NCBI RefSeq assembly: GCF_945836005.1
Contig: NZ_OX241534.1
Span: 1,254,275 to 1,318,274, forward strand
From: Candidatus Nitrosacidococcus sp. I8
GTDB lineage: Bacteria; Pseudomonadota; Gammaproteobacteria; Nitrosococcales; Nitrosococcaceae
DNA length: 64,000 nt
Reading direction: 5' to 3'
A model generated the notes under the pieces. That model was not told the DNA's origin, did no database searches, and saw only the letters and a list, made by a program, of their open reading frames with translations. Below, one piece after another: positions 36,991-45,912 of this stretch. Positions within the stretch are counted from its first letter, which is position 1. The number at the start of each line of letters is the position of its first letter. The position numbers and the translations under genes are program-made.

Positions 36991-38148
36991 GTGTTTCAAT
37001 TTCAAACCTTACCTCCCCTTTCTTTATATATCCACTTTCCTTGGTGTATTCGCAAATGCCCTTATTGCGACTTTAACTCTCACCAATTATTTCAAGATTT
37101 ACCAGAGCAAGCTTACATTGATGCACTTATTCAGGATTTAGAACAAGATTTACCCCGTATTTGGGGACGAAAAATTATAAGTATTTTTATGGGGGGAGGC
37201 ACCCCCAGCTTATTTTCTCCTGAATCTATTGATAAATTGATTTCATCTATCTATAGTTATTTACCTTGGTCGTTGCCAATTGAAATTACACTTGAGGCAA
37301 ATCCCGGTGCAATCGATCAGAAAAAATTAGCTGAATTTAGAGCAGCAGGAATTAATCGGTTATCTTTAGGAATTCAAAGTTTTGACGATCAATCCTTAAA
37401 AGCATTAGGAAGAATTCACAATGCCCAGCAAGCCTGCTCCACTATTGAGGCAGCCCACCGGGCTGGGTTTAATAATATTAATTTAGATTTAATGTTTGGA
37501 CTACCTGATCAAAGTCAAGATCAAGCACTTTATGATATAAAAACAGCGATCAATTTTAATCCCACTCATATTTCCCATTATCAACTCACTATCGAGCCGA
37601 ATACTTACTTTCATCGCTATCCCCCACCTCTACCGATAGATGAATCGATTTATCACTGGCAAGAATTATGCCAATCCTCTTTAGAAAATACAGATTATGA
37701 ACACTATGAAATATCTGCTTTTGCAAAAAAAGATCACCAATGCCAACATAACTTAAATTATTGGCAATTTGGGGATTATCTAGGAATTGGTGCAGGAGCC
37801 CATGGCAAAATAACAAATGGTGCAGAGAATAATATTACACGTCTATGGAAGATAAAACATCCGACTGCTTATCTCACTCAAGTAGGTAATCAAAAACATA
37901 TTGGAGGACAAACTACGATTAGTCCACAAGATGCTGCCTTCGAATTTATGCTCAATACCTTACGGCTTACTCAAGGCTTTTCAAATACACTATTTTTAAA
38001 ACATACAGGACTGCCTCTATCTATTATAGAAAAACCGCTGCAGCAAGCTGAAGAATTAGAGTGGATAATACGAACACCTAACTATATTCAACCTACCTCT
38101 AAGGGATCTGCGTTACTTAATGAACTACTCCAGCTATTTTTACCTTAA
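36991..38148 (+). CDS. hemW: Radical SAM haem chaperone HemW (coproporphyrinogen oxidase-like)
   Basis: The 385-residue protein has the radical SAM cysteines C19, C23 and C26 in PWCIRKCPYCDFNSH. The spacing CxxxCxxC fits. It also has GGGTPSLFSP and the C-terminal HemW domain. HemW inserts haem into target proteins and is not a HemN oxidase, which would have an additional N-terminal segment. The start is GTG at 36991, 21 bp after rdgB. No terminator is apparent before the PEP-CTERM island. Confidence 0.9.
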   Translation: MFQFQTLPPLSLYIHFPWCIRKCPYCDFNSHQLFQDLPEQAYIDALIQDLEQDLPRIWGRKIISIFMGGGTPSLFSPESIDKLISSIYSYLPWSLPIEITLEANPGAIDQKKLAEFRAAGINRLSLGIQSFDDQSLKALGRIHNAQQACSTIEAAHRAGFNNINLDLMFGLPDQSQDQALYDIKTAINFNPTHISHYQLTIEPNTYFHRYPPPLPIDESIYHWQELCQSSLENTDYEHYEISAFAKKDHQCQHNLNYWQFGDYLGIGAGAHGKITNGAENNITRLWKIKHPTAYLTQVGNQKHIGGQTTISPQDAAFEFMLNTLRLTQGFSNTLFLKHTGLPLSIIEKPLQQAEELEWIIRTPNYIQPTSKGSALLNELLQLFLP

Positions 38149-38385
38149 TAGCTAATTTACACCTCTCTAAACATCATATTACTCTAGCTTAACTAGCTAA
38201 TTTCTATAATTTCTTCCAAATTGATAGCCTATTTTTTTAAACAATTTTTATAAAACTAAACTCTTTTATCTTTCATATTGAGTGACAATTTTTATTTTAA
38301 TAATTTCTATATACGTCACTTTATTTAAAGCAAATAAAACTATAAAAAATTATTTATTTAATATAATTAATACATAACTACCATC
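38149..38385. other. AT-rich non-coding region before the PEP-CTERM island
   Basis: The gap between hemW and the first PEP-CTERM gene is 310 bp (38149-38458). I see no coding sequence or tRNA. It ends with a sigma-54-type promoter. The rest is AT-rich, as expected of an upstream activator region, but I cannot point to a specific enhancer-binding site. Confidence 0.5.
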
Positions 38386-38400
38386 GGTATATATGTTGCT
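38385..38400 (+). promoter_or_regulatory. Sigma-54 type promoter upstream of PEP-CTERM gene 1
   Basis: The sequence CGGTATATATGTTGCT has the obligatory GG-N10-GC pair of an RpoN -24/-12 element (GG at 38386, GC at 38398). It lies 59 bases before the start codon. It shares a 12-base stretch with the element before the next PEP-CTERM gene. RpoN with a PrsR-type activator is known to control PEP-CTERM genes in other bacteria. Confidence 0.6.
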
Positions 38401-38458
38401 TATTAATAAAATTAGAAAATTAAACTAACTTACCTTTTACAAAACAAGGAAAAATATA

Positions 38459-39238
38459 ATGAACGTACCAAAATTATTACCTTTTACCAAGCATCTTCTC
38501 ATCTTATTTGCGACCAGTATTATCATTTTAAGCAGTATGGCTTATGCTACCCCTTCGCTTAATATCACAGGTACCAGCTGGAGTAATCCGAGCGAACATA
38601 GTGCTTATCAATCAGGATCTACAGAATATTGGGGGAGCTCTAAAAAAGTTTCTAAAAATAGTAGCTATGATTTTGTTGCAAATAGCCCCGCAGAAAATAC
38701 CAATACGAGTGTTAGCACAGCTACTTTTGATATTGGTAAATTTACTTACAACAATAATAGTTCTGCTGGACGAATGGATAGTATCGATCTAAATATTACT
38801 GCCAATATAGGTGGTAATGATGTTTCTTTTGTATTAACAATAAACGCTGATGAATTAACCGAGTGCACTAAATATAATCCTCATAACAAGTGCATTGGTC
38901 AATCTTCTTACGATAATCTCACCATTAGCAGTTCTAATCTAGATAATGAATTTACAGTAGGGGATAATATCTACACTTTGAGCAAAGTGGTATTTGATAC
39001 AAACCCAAACCCATTTAAAGTACTAAATAGTAATCAAAATACTTCTGGTATAAGCCATATTTTAGTTAGTTTTTCTGTAGCTCCTACTACTTTAAATCAA
39101 AACCCAAGCGGATCCAATCCGAACCCAACGGTACCAGAACCCACTTCTTGGATGATAATGCTTCAAGGATTAGGGTTGCTTAGTTTTGTAATGTTTCGTC
39201 GCCGTAGCCAAACAGAGCTCACTATAATGACAGTTTAA
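38459..39238 (+). CDS. PEP-CTERM sorting domain protein, THxN-like
   Basis: This 259-residue exported protein has a signal peptide (about residues 1-30, ending AYA). The body is rich in Asn/Ser/Thr with the segment FDIGKFTYNNNSS, resembling the THxN motif of a PEP-CTERM subfamily (Tyr replaces His). The C-terminal sorting signal begins VPEPTSWMIML at 225, followed by a short hydrophobic helix and RRRS. It is presumably processed by an exosortase and placed in the outer surface or matrix. A sigma-54-like promoter precedes it and a terminator follows. No exosortase gene is in this window. Confidence 0.88.
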   Translation: MNVPKLLPFTKHLLILFATSIIILSSMAYATPSLNITGTSWSNPSEHSAYQSGSTEYWGSSKKVSKNSSYDFVANSPAENTNTSVSTATFDIGKFTYNNNSSAGRMDSIDLNITANIGGNDVSFVLTINADELTECTKYNPHNKCIGQSSYDNLTISSSNLDNEFTVGDNIYTLSKVVFDTNPNPFKVLNSNQNTSGISHILVSFSVAPTTLNQNPSGSNPNPTVPEPTSWMIMLQGLGLLSFVMFRRRSQTELTIMTV

Positions 39239-39261
39239 ATCCCTCAGAAATTTCTCTCTCT

Positions 39262-39297
39262 AAAATAGAGGTAGCTATCCGCTACCTCTATTTTTTG
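39262..39297 (+). terminator. Rho-independent terminator after PEP-CTERM gene 1
   Basis: A perfect 10-bp stem (TAGAGGTAGC/GCTACCTCTA) has a 5-base loop, flanked by AAAA on the left and TTTTTT on the right. It lies 24 bp after the stop codon and separates the first PEP-CTERM gene from the second. Confidence 0.85.
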
Positions 39298-39585
39298 GTA
39301 TCAAATAAATGCTCTAAGGGGCTTTAATCTTAAGCAGCTCTATCCTATTAAGATAATCTCTAATTCTGTTTAGGCTATTTTCCCCCCTTCTCACTATCCC
39401 ATTTTAGATATCAGATGCGGCTATCACTATTTACAAGATCTACATAGGGGATTCCTATCTCAATCATTTTTCTATAAATACTGACAAACTTTATAAAAAA
39501 ATACTTATTTATGCCACTTTCTTGAATAATATTATTAATATATAATATATTTAATTTATTAATAATCAATTAATTAAATATATTT
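39298..39585. other. Non-coding upstream region of PEP-CTERM gene 2
   Basis: The gap between the two PEP-CTERM genes is 425 bp. After the terminator it has no convincing coding content, and it ends with an RpoN-type element. I could not identify an activator-binding site. Confidence 0.45.
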
Positions 39586-39600
39586 GGCATATATGTTGCT
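39584..39600 (+). promoter_or_regulatory. Sigma-54 promoter upstream of PEP-CTERM gene 2
   Basis: TTGGCATATATGTTGCT is close to the RpoN consensus TGGCAC-N5-TTGCW (GG at 39586, GC at 39598, 10 bases between). It starts about 80 bases before the start codon of the gene at 39665. The match is better than the one upstream of gene 1, and the two share ATATATGTTGCT. Confidence 0.7.
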
Positions 39601-39664
39601 GATATAAATTTTAAGAGGCCTCAACTAATTTACTTATAAAATCTATAAAATCAAGGATAAAAAT

Positions 39665-40774
39665 ATGAATAATCAAAAGCGATTATCCTTTGCGAAAAAT
39701 ATCTTTCTAGGGATTCTTATAAGTACAATAATATTCTCACCTACTACAACAAATAACCCTACAGACAAAGCATTTACTAAAGATGTTGCAGAAACATTAA
39801 ACAACATTATAGATAACACTACGCAGGTAATTTCTATACCCATCGCATTAAATAATGCTGCTGCTCACTGGGAAGATTTTATATTTAATAATCCTAACGA
39901 CCAAGATGAAAGCTCTATATTTAACATTACTAGCGAGAGTGTTATAAATGACGATTTTGTAATGCCTCAAAATCATCAATATATTGGCGCCTATATTAGT
40001 GATCCCAGATTCGTATCTACAAATAAGGGGAGCAGCCCATATGCTACTACCCATCCTAATGTTATTCCTAATCAAGGAACACAAGGAGGATACGGTTTTA
40101 TGAACAATGGCTTTCCTAATTTAGGGAATAACCAATCTCCCTCTGGATTTGACATTAATTCCTTTACTCATCCTAATAATGGAATAACAAATACATCTAC
40201 TGATAGTACTGGACTAGTTTCTATGGCTGAAGTAAATGTCGGTAGAGCATCTATAGCTGAAATAAATACCAGTAGAGTATCAAAAGATAGCCACAAATTT
40301 AGCGATTCTTTTTATCATAGTAGAATGTTAAACTCTGGAGAGAATAATTGTTGTTTTAATACTGTAACTACAGAACATAACCAACCAGATACATCTGATG
40401 TATATAGCATACACAGTATGGGTCACGATCATAATGCTTTATGTTTTTACCCTTGTATAGAGAAGGACTCGACATATCATGGAGTTATTTCACCAACCGA
40501 TAGCATTTATCATAATAATTACAAGGATCTAGCCCGTACAACACAAAATACAATAACTGCCTCAAATCAAACAACTGATTTAGTAATGCCTTTTTCCACT
40601 GAAAATACTAAAGAAGATTCAACTATACCTGTTTCTATTGAAAGTACTAGAGAAAATTTTGCCTCTTATCCCAGTATTCCAGAACCTACTACTTGGATGA
40701 CTATGCTTCAGGGGTTATTACTATTATTTTACTCTAGAATATCTCGCTGCCAGACGAATATAACCATAGTCTAG
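39665..40774 (+). CDS. PEP-CTERM-type protein, Asn/Ser/Thr-rich, shortened anchor
   Basis: This 369-residue protein has an N-terminal hydrophobic segment (about 11-25), a long low-complexity body and a C-terminal signal beginning IPEPTTWMTML at 338. The hydrophobic run after PEP is shorter than in its neighbours (LLLLFY, then SRISRCQ), so sorting may be weak. The body has a short duplicated motif (MAEVNVGRASIAEINTSRVS) and two Cys-containing stretches (NNCCFN and CFYPCI). No domain is recognised. A sigma-54-like promoter lies upstream. The following gene fragment continues in the same frame after its stop codon. Confidence 0.7.
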   Translation: MNNQKRLSFAKNIFLGILISTIIFSPTTTNNPTDKAFTKDVAETLNNIIDNTTQVISIPIALNNAAAHWEDFIFNNPNDQDESSIFNITSESVINDDFVMPQNHQYIGAYISDPRFVSTNKGSSPYATTHPNVIPNQGTQGGYGFMNNGFPNLGNNQSPSGFDINSFTHPNNGITNTSTDSTGLVSMAEVNVGRASIAEINTSRVSKDSHKFSDSFYHSRMLNSGENNCCFNTVTTEHNQPDTSDVYSIHSMGHDHNALCFYPCIEKDSTYHGVISPTDSIYHNNYKDLARTTQNTITASNQTTDLVMPFSTENTKEDSTIPVSIESTRENFASYPSIPEPTTWMTMLQGLLLLFYSRISRCQTNITIV

Positions 40775-41303
40775 TATATTGATGGGCAAGCAATTACAAG
40801 TATTCAACTTGTCATAAGTGCTGATGTAACTGTTGGTGGGGTAGATCAAGGAAGTAAATCATTCACATTTGATTTCCAACATGATGAAACCCCGAATATT
40901 AAAAGACAGTGCCCTGCCATAACTGTAGGAATAGGCCCTCCTTGTGCAGATATTGTAACTGTCGGTTACAATTCTACTAATTCTGATACTTTTGATGTAA
41001 ACGGTACTGCCTATACTTTAAATGTATTAGGGTTTATTAAGGCACAAGATATGACAAACGGCGAGCCCAATCCTGGTGCAGCTCCTGCAACCCAATTTAT
41101 TTCTAAATAACTCTGGTGATCTTTTTGTAAGTTTCTCTACCTTTACAGAAGCTTCAAATCCGGGTAATCCAAACAGTCCACCAGAAAATCCAAGCGTTCC
41201 AGAACCTACCACTTGGATGATGATGCTTCAAGGATTAGGATTACTTGGTTTTGTGATGTTCCGTCATCACAGCCACGTTAGATCTAATGCAATGATGGCT
41301 TAG
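40775..41303 (+). pseudogene. Broken PEP-CTERM protein gene (THxN family remnant)
   Basis: This region lacks a start codon. It begins directly after the stop of the previous gene, in the same frame, with YIDGQAITSIQLVISADV, and continues FTFDFQHDETPN, typical of the middle of THxN PEP-CTERM proteins. The frame then reaches TAA at 41108. A second frame continues NNSGDLFVSFSTFTEASN and ends with VPEPTTWMMMLQGLGLLGF, a good sorting signal. One extra A in the AAA run at about 41105-41107 would explain the shift. The missing N-terminus plus the frameshift mark it as a pseudogene. Confidence 0.75.
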
Positions 41304-41501
41304 TCACTTATCTTATCTATGCTAGGGTGGAATAAATTTCGCCCTAGTGTTACCTCTTTTCCTAGATTTCGCCCATTCTCCTATTTTTATTATCTTTATT
41401 TAATATTAATCAAATAATTTTGATTGCCTCTTAAGTGAAATCATTCTAGAATTTAGAAATTTTCATAAATACTTAACCTCTACTACCTCCATCCATACAC
41501 T

Positions 41502-42548
41502 ATGGATAAATCTCAATATACGTTTGCTCCAGAATGGATTTTCCAAGCCGGGGTGATGCTCGCTTGGCCCCATCTTCAAAGCCCTTGGCAACCCTATTTT
41601 GATTCGGTACAAGGAGTATATATAAATATTGCTCGAGAGATTAGCTCTAGAGAAAAATTACTGATTATCTGTAATAGCGTAGATCAACGAGTAGAAATTA
41701 CCCACTTGTTTGTACAAGAGAAGATTAATCTAGAAAATTGCTTTTTCTATGATACTTCTTTTAATGATACTTGGATTCGAGACTATGGGCCCATTAGTTG
41801 TATAGATGAAGAAGGAAAAATAAAGTTATTAGATTTTACTTTTAATGGTTGGGGAAAAAAGCATAAGTCAGAATTAGATAATCAAGTTACCCAATGTTTA
41901 TACCAACAGCACACTTTTAATCGAAATATTACCTATCAATCTTTGGATTTCATTCTAGAAGGAGGAAGTATTGAAACCGACGGGCAAGGTAGCCTGCTGA
42001 CTACCGAACATTGCCTATTATCTAAAGCTCGCAATAGCTTCTTAAATAAAGAAGAAATTACGCAAAAGTTAAAAAATTGGTTAGGTGTAGAGAGAGTTCT
42101 ATGGTTGAATCATGGGCAACTTATAGGAGATGACACAGATGGTCACATTGACACCTTAGCTCGGTTTTGTAATCCAGAAACGATTTGTTATGTTGCTTGT
42201 GACGATTCACAAGATTCGCATTTTGAAGATTTAAAAGCTATGGAGGAAGAATTAAAAACATTACACACCCTTCAAGGAAATCCCTATCAACTTGTTCCTT
42301 TACCTTGGCCTAGCCCTAAAATAAGCAAAAATGGACAAAGATTACCAGCAAGTTATGCAAACTTTTTAATCATTAATCAGGCTGTACTCGTACCTACTTA
42401 TGAAGATAAGGCAGATGAACAAGTATTAAGCACATTACAAATGTGCTTCCCAGATCGGGAAATTATTGGCATAAATTGTCTTACTCTCATTCAGCAATAT
42501 GGCAGTTTGCACTGTATTACCATGCAACTACCTTTTGGATCTTTCTAA
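41502..42548 (+). CDS. aguA: Agmatine deiminase
   Basis: AguA converts agmatine to N-carbamoylputrescine. The protein has 348 residues with the N-terminal pattern FQAGVMLAWPHLQSPW, NDTWIRDYGPISC, ILEGGSIETDGQGS and LNHGQLIGDDTDGHID. The nucleophilic cysteine is C338 in GSLHCITMQLP. aguB follows after 29 bp, so agmatine goes to putrescine through a two-gene unit. Together with SpeD this feeds spermidine. No arginine decarboxylase is in view. Confidence 0.95.
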   Translation: MDKSQYTFAPEWIFQAGVMLAWPHLQSPWQPYFDSVQGVYINIAREISSREKLLIICNSVDQRVEITHLFVQEKINLENCFFYDTSFNDTWIRDYGPISCIDEEGKIKLLDFTFNGWGKKHKSELDNQVTQCLYQQHTFNRNITYQSLDFILEGGSIETDGQGSLLTTEHCLLSKARNSFLNKEEITQKLKNWLGVERVLWLNHGQLIGDDTDGHIDTLARFCNPETICYVACDDSQDSHFEDLKAMEEELKTLHTLQGNPYQLVPLPWPSPKISKNGQRLPASYANFLIINQAVLVPTYEDKADEQVLSTLQMCFPDREIIGINCLTLIQQYGSLHCITMQLPFGSF

Positions 42549-42577
42549 ATTATTTTAAATAAAGCGGCTTAACTTGT

Positions 42578-43465
42578 ATGGATCGTTTACTAAAAGTAGC
42601 TATTGTGCAGCAATTTTGCGTACAAAACCCTCAAGAAAATATTACCCAGAGCATTCAAGGTATTCACGAAGCTGCAGCTCAAGGAGCGAAATTAGTGCTC
42701 TTACCTGAGCTCCATAAATCTCTTTATTTCTGCCAAATAGAAGATCCTCAATATTTTTCCTTAGCAGAAACTATACCCGGTCCTTCCACAGAATTATTTG
42801 GTAAGCTGGCAAAAGAGTTAAATTTAGCATTAGTGATTTCTCTTTTTGAACGGCGGGCTCCCGGTATTTATCATAATACAGCAGTAGTATTGGATACAGA
42901 TGGGAGTATTTCAGGTAAGTATCGAAAAATGCATATTCCAGATGATCCAAGTTATTATGAAAAATTCTATTTTACTCCCGGAGATTTAGGATTTACCCCT
43001 ATTAAAACCTCTATTGGCACTTTTGGCGTTTTAGTGTGCTGGGATCAATGGTACCCAGAAGCCGCTCGCCTTATGGCTTTAGCTGGCGCAGAAATTCTCC
43101 TTTATCCTAGTGCTATTGGTTGGGATCCAAATGATGCTTCTGATGAAAAACAACGACAGCGTGAAGCATGGATAACTATTCAGCGTAGCCATGCAATTGC
43201 AAACGGATTACCTTTACTAGCAAGTAATCGAGTGGGCATAGAACATAGCATAGATCAAAATCAAGCTGAAATACAATTTTGGGGTACCAGCTTTATTACT
43301 GGCCCCCAAGGAGAAATGTTTGCCCAAGGATCAGAGAGTAATCCTGAAATTGTACTTGCAGAGATTAATTTATCTCGTACGGAAAAAGTGCGGCAAATGT
43401 GGCCTTATTTTCGAGATAGACGGATTGATGCCTATAGTAGCTTAACTCAGCGCTATCTTGATTAG
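42578..43465 (+). CDS. aguB: N-carbamoylputrescine amidohydrolase
   Basis: AguB is a nitrilase-superfamily enzyme that releases putrescine from N-carbamoylputrescine. The catalytic triad is E44 (LLPELHKS), K117 (YRKMHIP) and C154 (LVCWDQWYPEAAR). The length of 295 residues is typical. It lies 29 bp after aguA, and its 3' end overlaps the convergent thrC gene by 4 bp. Confidence 0.95.
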   Translation: MDRLLKVAIVQQFCVQNPQENITQSIQGIHEAAAQGAKLVLLPELHKSLYFCQIEDPQYFSLAETIPGPSTELFGKLAKELNLALVISLFERRAPGIYHNTAVVLDTDGSISGKYRKMHIPDDPSYYEKFYFTPGDLGFTPIKTSIGTFGVLVCWDQWYPEAARLMALAGAEILLYPSAIGWDPNDASDEKQRQREAWITIQRSHAIANGLPLLASNRVGIEHSIDQNQAEIQFWGTSFITGPQGEMFAQGSESNPEIVLAEINLSRTEKVRQMWPYFRDRRIDAYSSLTQRYLD

Positions 43466-44550
43466 TGAATAGACTGTAAGTTATCTAGTAAAGCTGCTTG
43501 CACAGAGGCAAGATTAGCATCGATCGTGATCATAGGTGTTTTACTTTGAGAAATAGCAATATTAGGGTCTTTTAGCCCATGCCCCGTTAAAGTACATACA
43601 ATCTTACTTCCATTTGGGATTTTACCCGATTGAATATCTGCTATAGCTCCTGCTAAAGAAGCTGCTGAAGCAGGCTCACAGAATACTCCTTCTTTTTCTG
43701 CCAGTAATTTTTGAGCGGCTAAAATTTTCTCATCAGTACAGGCACTAAACCAACCCTGAGATTCTTCTTTTGCTTGCCATGCTTTATCCCAGCTTTGAGG
43801 ATGACCAATACGAATAGCAGTAGCTACCGTATCTGGATCATCTATCATTTTTCCGGCAATAAATGGTGCTGATCCACTAGCCTGATAGCCACACATATGA
43901 GGACGAGCATTAGTAACACCTTGAGCGTAATACTCGCTATAGCCCATCCAATAGGCAGTGATATTACCTGCGTTACCTACCGGTAAACAATGAAAATCTG
44001 GTGAAAAACCAAGTTCTTCAATAATCTCAAAGGCAGCAGTTTTCTGCCCTTGAATTCGATAAGGGTTAATAGAATTAACAATTGCTACTTGGCTTTTGCT
44101 TGCTACTTCTTTAACTAATTTCATTCCTACATCGAAGTTACCTTTAATTTGGAGTATTACTGCCCCATGTAGCATCGCTTGGGCAATTTTCCCATGGGCA
44201 ATTTTCCCCTCAGGAATAATCACAAAAGCAGTCATCCCTGCCCGAGCCGCATAAGCAGCAGCAGAAGCTGAGGTATTTCCTGTAGAGGCACAAATAATAG
44301 CTTGGCTTTTCTCTTCTAAAGCTTTTGTAACTGCTACACTCATACCTCGATCTTTAAAGGATCCGGTAGGATTCAATCCTTCATACTTCACATAAATTTC
44401 AATATCCCCATTGAGTTCTTTGGGAATATTTTCTAGCTTAATTAAAGGGGTATTCCCTTCTCCTAGACTAATAATAGTAGAGTTGCTTTGGATTGGTAAA
44501 CGATCTCTATATTTATCAATAAGTCCTGTATATCGTGTCTGAGATACCAT
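43462..44550 (-). CDS. thrC: Threonine synthase
   Basis: ThrC is the PLP enzyme for the last step of threonine synthesis. The 362-residue protein has the PLP lysine in PTGSFKDRGMS, with STGNTSASAAAYAARAG and LPVGNAGNITAYWMG, typical of the short threonine synthase class. It lies 26 bp downstream of hom on the same strand, so hom-thrC is an operon, with alaC upstream. Confidence 0.95.
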   Translation of the reverse strand: MVSQTRYTGLIDKYRDRLPIQSNSTIISLGEGNTPLIKLENIPKELNGDIEIYVKYEGLNPTGSFKDRGMSVAVTKALEEKSQAIICASTGNTSASAAAYAARAGMTAFVIIPEGKIAHGKIAQAMLHGAVILQIKGNFDVGMKLVKEVASKSQVAIVNSINPYRIQGQKTAAFEIIEELGFSPDFHCLPVGNAGNITAYWMGYSEYYAQGVTNARPHMCGYQASGSAPFIAGKMIDDPDTVATAIRIGHPQSWDKAWQAKEESQGWFSACTDEKILAAQKLLAEKEGVFCEPASAASLAGAIADIQSGKIPNGSKIVCTLTGHGLKDPNIAISQSKTPMITIDANLASVQAALLDNLQSIH

Positions 44551-44576
44551 TTTGTGTTCTTAAATAATGATTAATT

Positions 44577-45887
44577 TTAACGAAAAGATTCTAAGCGAAT
44601 TTTTCTGACTTTTCCTTTAATAGAGTTAAGCTGCTCAATCTGACAAATAGCCTTGTCCATATTTTGTTCTAACACCCTTTGCGTAAGAATGATAATGGGG
44701 ACATCTTGCTCCCCTGAAATTGGCTCTTGTTGTAATATTGATTCAATACTAATGTTATTTTCTCCAAACACTCGGGTAATATCTGCTAATACTCCAGGGC
44801 GATCTAAAGCCTGCATCCTTAAGTAATAAGCAGTTTTGACCTCAGTAATAGGAAGAATGGGGGTATTGACTAAAAGATTTGGTTGAAACGCAAGGTGGGG
44901 TACTCTATTTTCTGGATCTGAAGTTAAAGTGCGCACTACATCAATTAAATCAGCAATCACTGCTGAAGCAGTAGGTTCTGATCCAGCACCAGGTCCATAA
45001 TAAAGGGTAGCACCTACCGCATCCCCCTTTACTAAAACCGCATTCATTACTCCATCTACATTCGCAATTAATCTACGATCTGGAATAAGCGTAGGATGTA
45101 CTCTCAACTCGATACCTGTAGATCTTCGCCGTGCTATGCCAAGATGTTTAATTCGGTAGCCCAACCGATAAGCATAATTGATATCTTCTTGGGCAATTTT
45201 TTCAATCCCTTCAATATAAGTTTTCTGGAATTGTAATGGAATTCCAAAAGCAAGGGAAGCAAGTATAGTCAATTTATGAGCCGCATCGATCCCACCAATA
45301 TCAAAGCTTGGATCTGCCTCTGCATAACCTTTTTTTTGAGCATCATCTAAGGCGTGGGTAAAGCTACATCCCTTATCTCGCATTTCAGTGAGAATAAAAT
45401 TGCTAGTACCATTAATAATTCCTGCCAACCACTCAATTCTATTTCCAGCAAGCCCTTCTCGAAGGGCTTTAATAATAGGGATACCACCTCCCACAGCTGC
45501 TTCAAAAGCAACCATCACTCCAGCTTTTTGCGCTGCTGCAAAAATCTCATTGCCATAGTGGGCAATAAGGGCTTTATTAGCGGTAACCACATGCTTTTTA
45601 TGAGTAATTGCTTGAAGAACTAACTGATACGCAACATCTGTGCCACCAATCAGTTCTAACACTACATCTACTTGGGGATCTGTGACGATTTCATAAGGAT
45701 CAGCTGTTAAATTAATGCCAGTTAAATCACATTGGTGTTGTTTTTTAGGGTTACGAGTTGCGATTCTATAAATTTTAATATTACGTCCTGCCCGACGAGA
45801 AATCTCTTCTGCATTACGTAAAAGTACATTCACTGTACCGCTACCTACGGTACCTAATCCAAGTAATCCTACCTTAACTGGTTCCAA
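44577..45887 (-). CDS. hom: Homoserine dehydrogenase
   Basis: This 436-residue monofunctional enzyme has an NAD(P)-binding GLLGLGTVGSGTVNVLL, the catalytic core (AAVGGGIPIIKALREGL and ADPSFDIGGIDAAHK) and a C-terminal ACT domain (about 355-436; RMQALDRPGVLADITRVF) for feedback control by threonine. It makes homoserine for threonine and methionine. It is followed by thrC, with alaC just upstream by 25 bp. Confidence 0.95.
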   Translation of the reverse strand: MEPVKVGLLGLGTVGSGTVNVLLRNAEEISRRAGRNIKIYRIATRNPKKQHQCDLTGINLTADPYEIVTDPQVDVVLELIGGTDVAYQLVLQAITHKKHVVTANKALIAHYGNEIFAAAQKAGVMVAFEAAVGGGIPIIKALREGLAGNRIEWLAGIINGTSNFILTEMRDKGCSFTHALDDAQKKGYAEADPSFDIGGIDAAHKLTILASLAFGIPLQFQKTYIEGIEKIAQEDINYAYRLGYRIKHLGIARRRSTGIELRVHPTLIPDRRLIANVDGVMNAVLVKGDAVGATLYYGPGAGSEPTASAVIADLIDVVRTLTSDPENRVPHLAFQPNLLVNTPILPITEVKTAYYLRMQALDRPGVLADITRVFGENNISIESILQQEPISGEQDVPIIILTQRVLEQNMDKAICQIEQLNSIKGKVRKIRLESFR

Positions 45888-45912
45888 CCCTTTTCCTCCA
45901 TGATAGTTGTTA

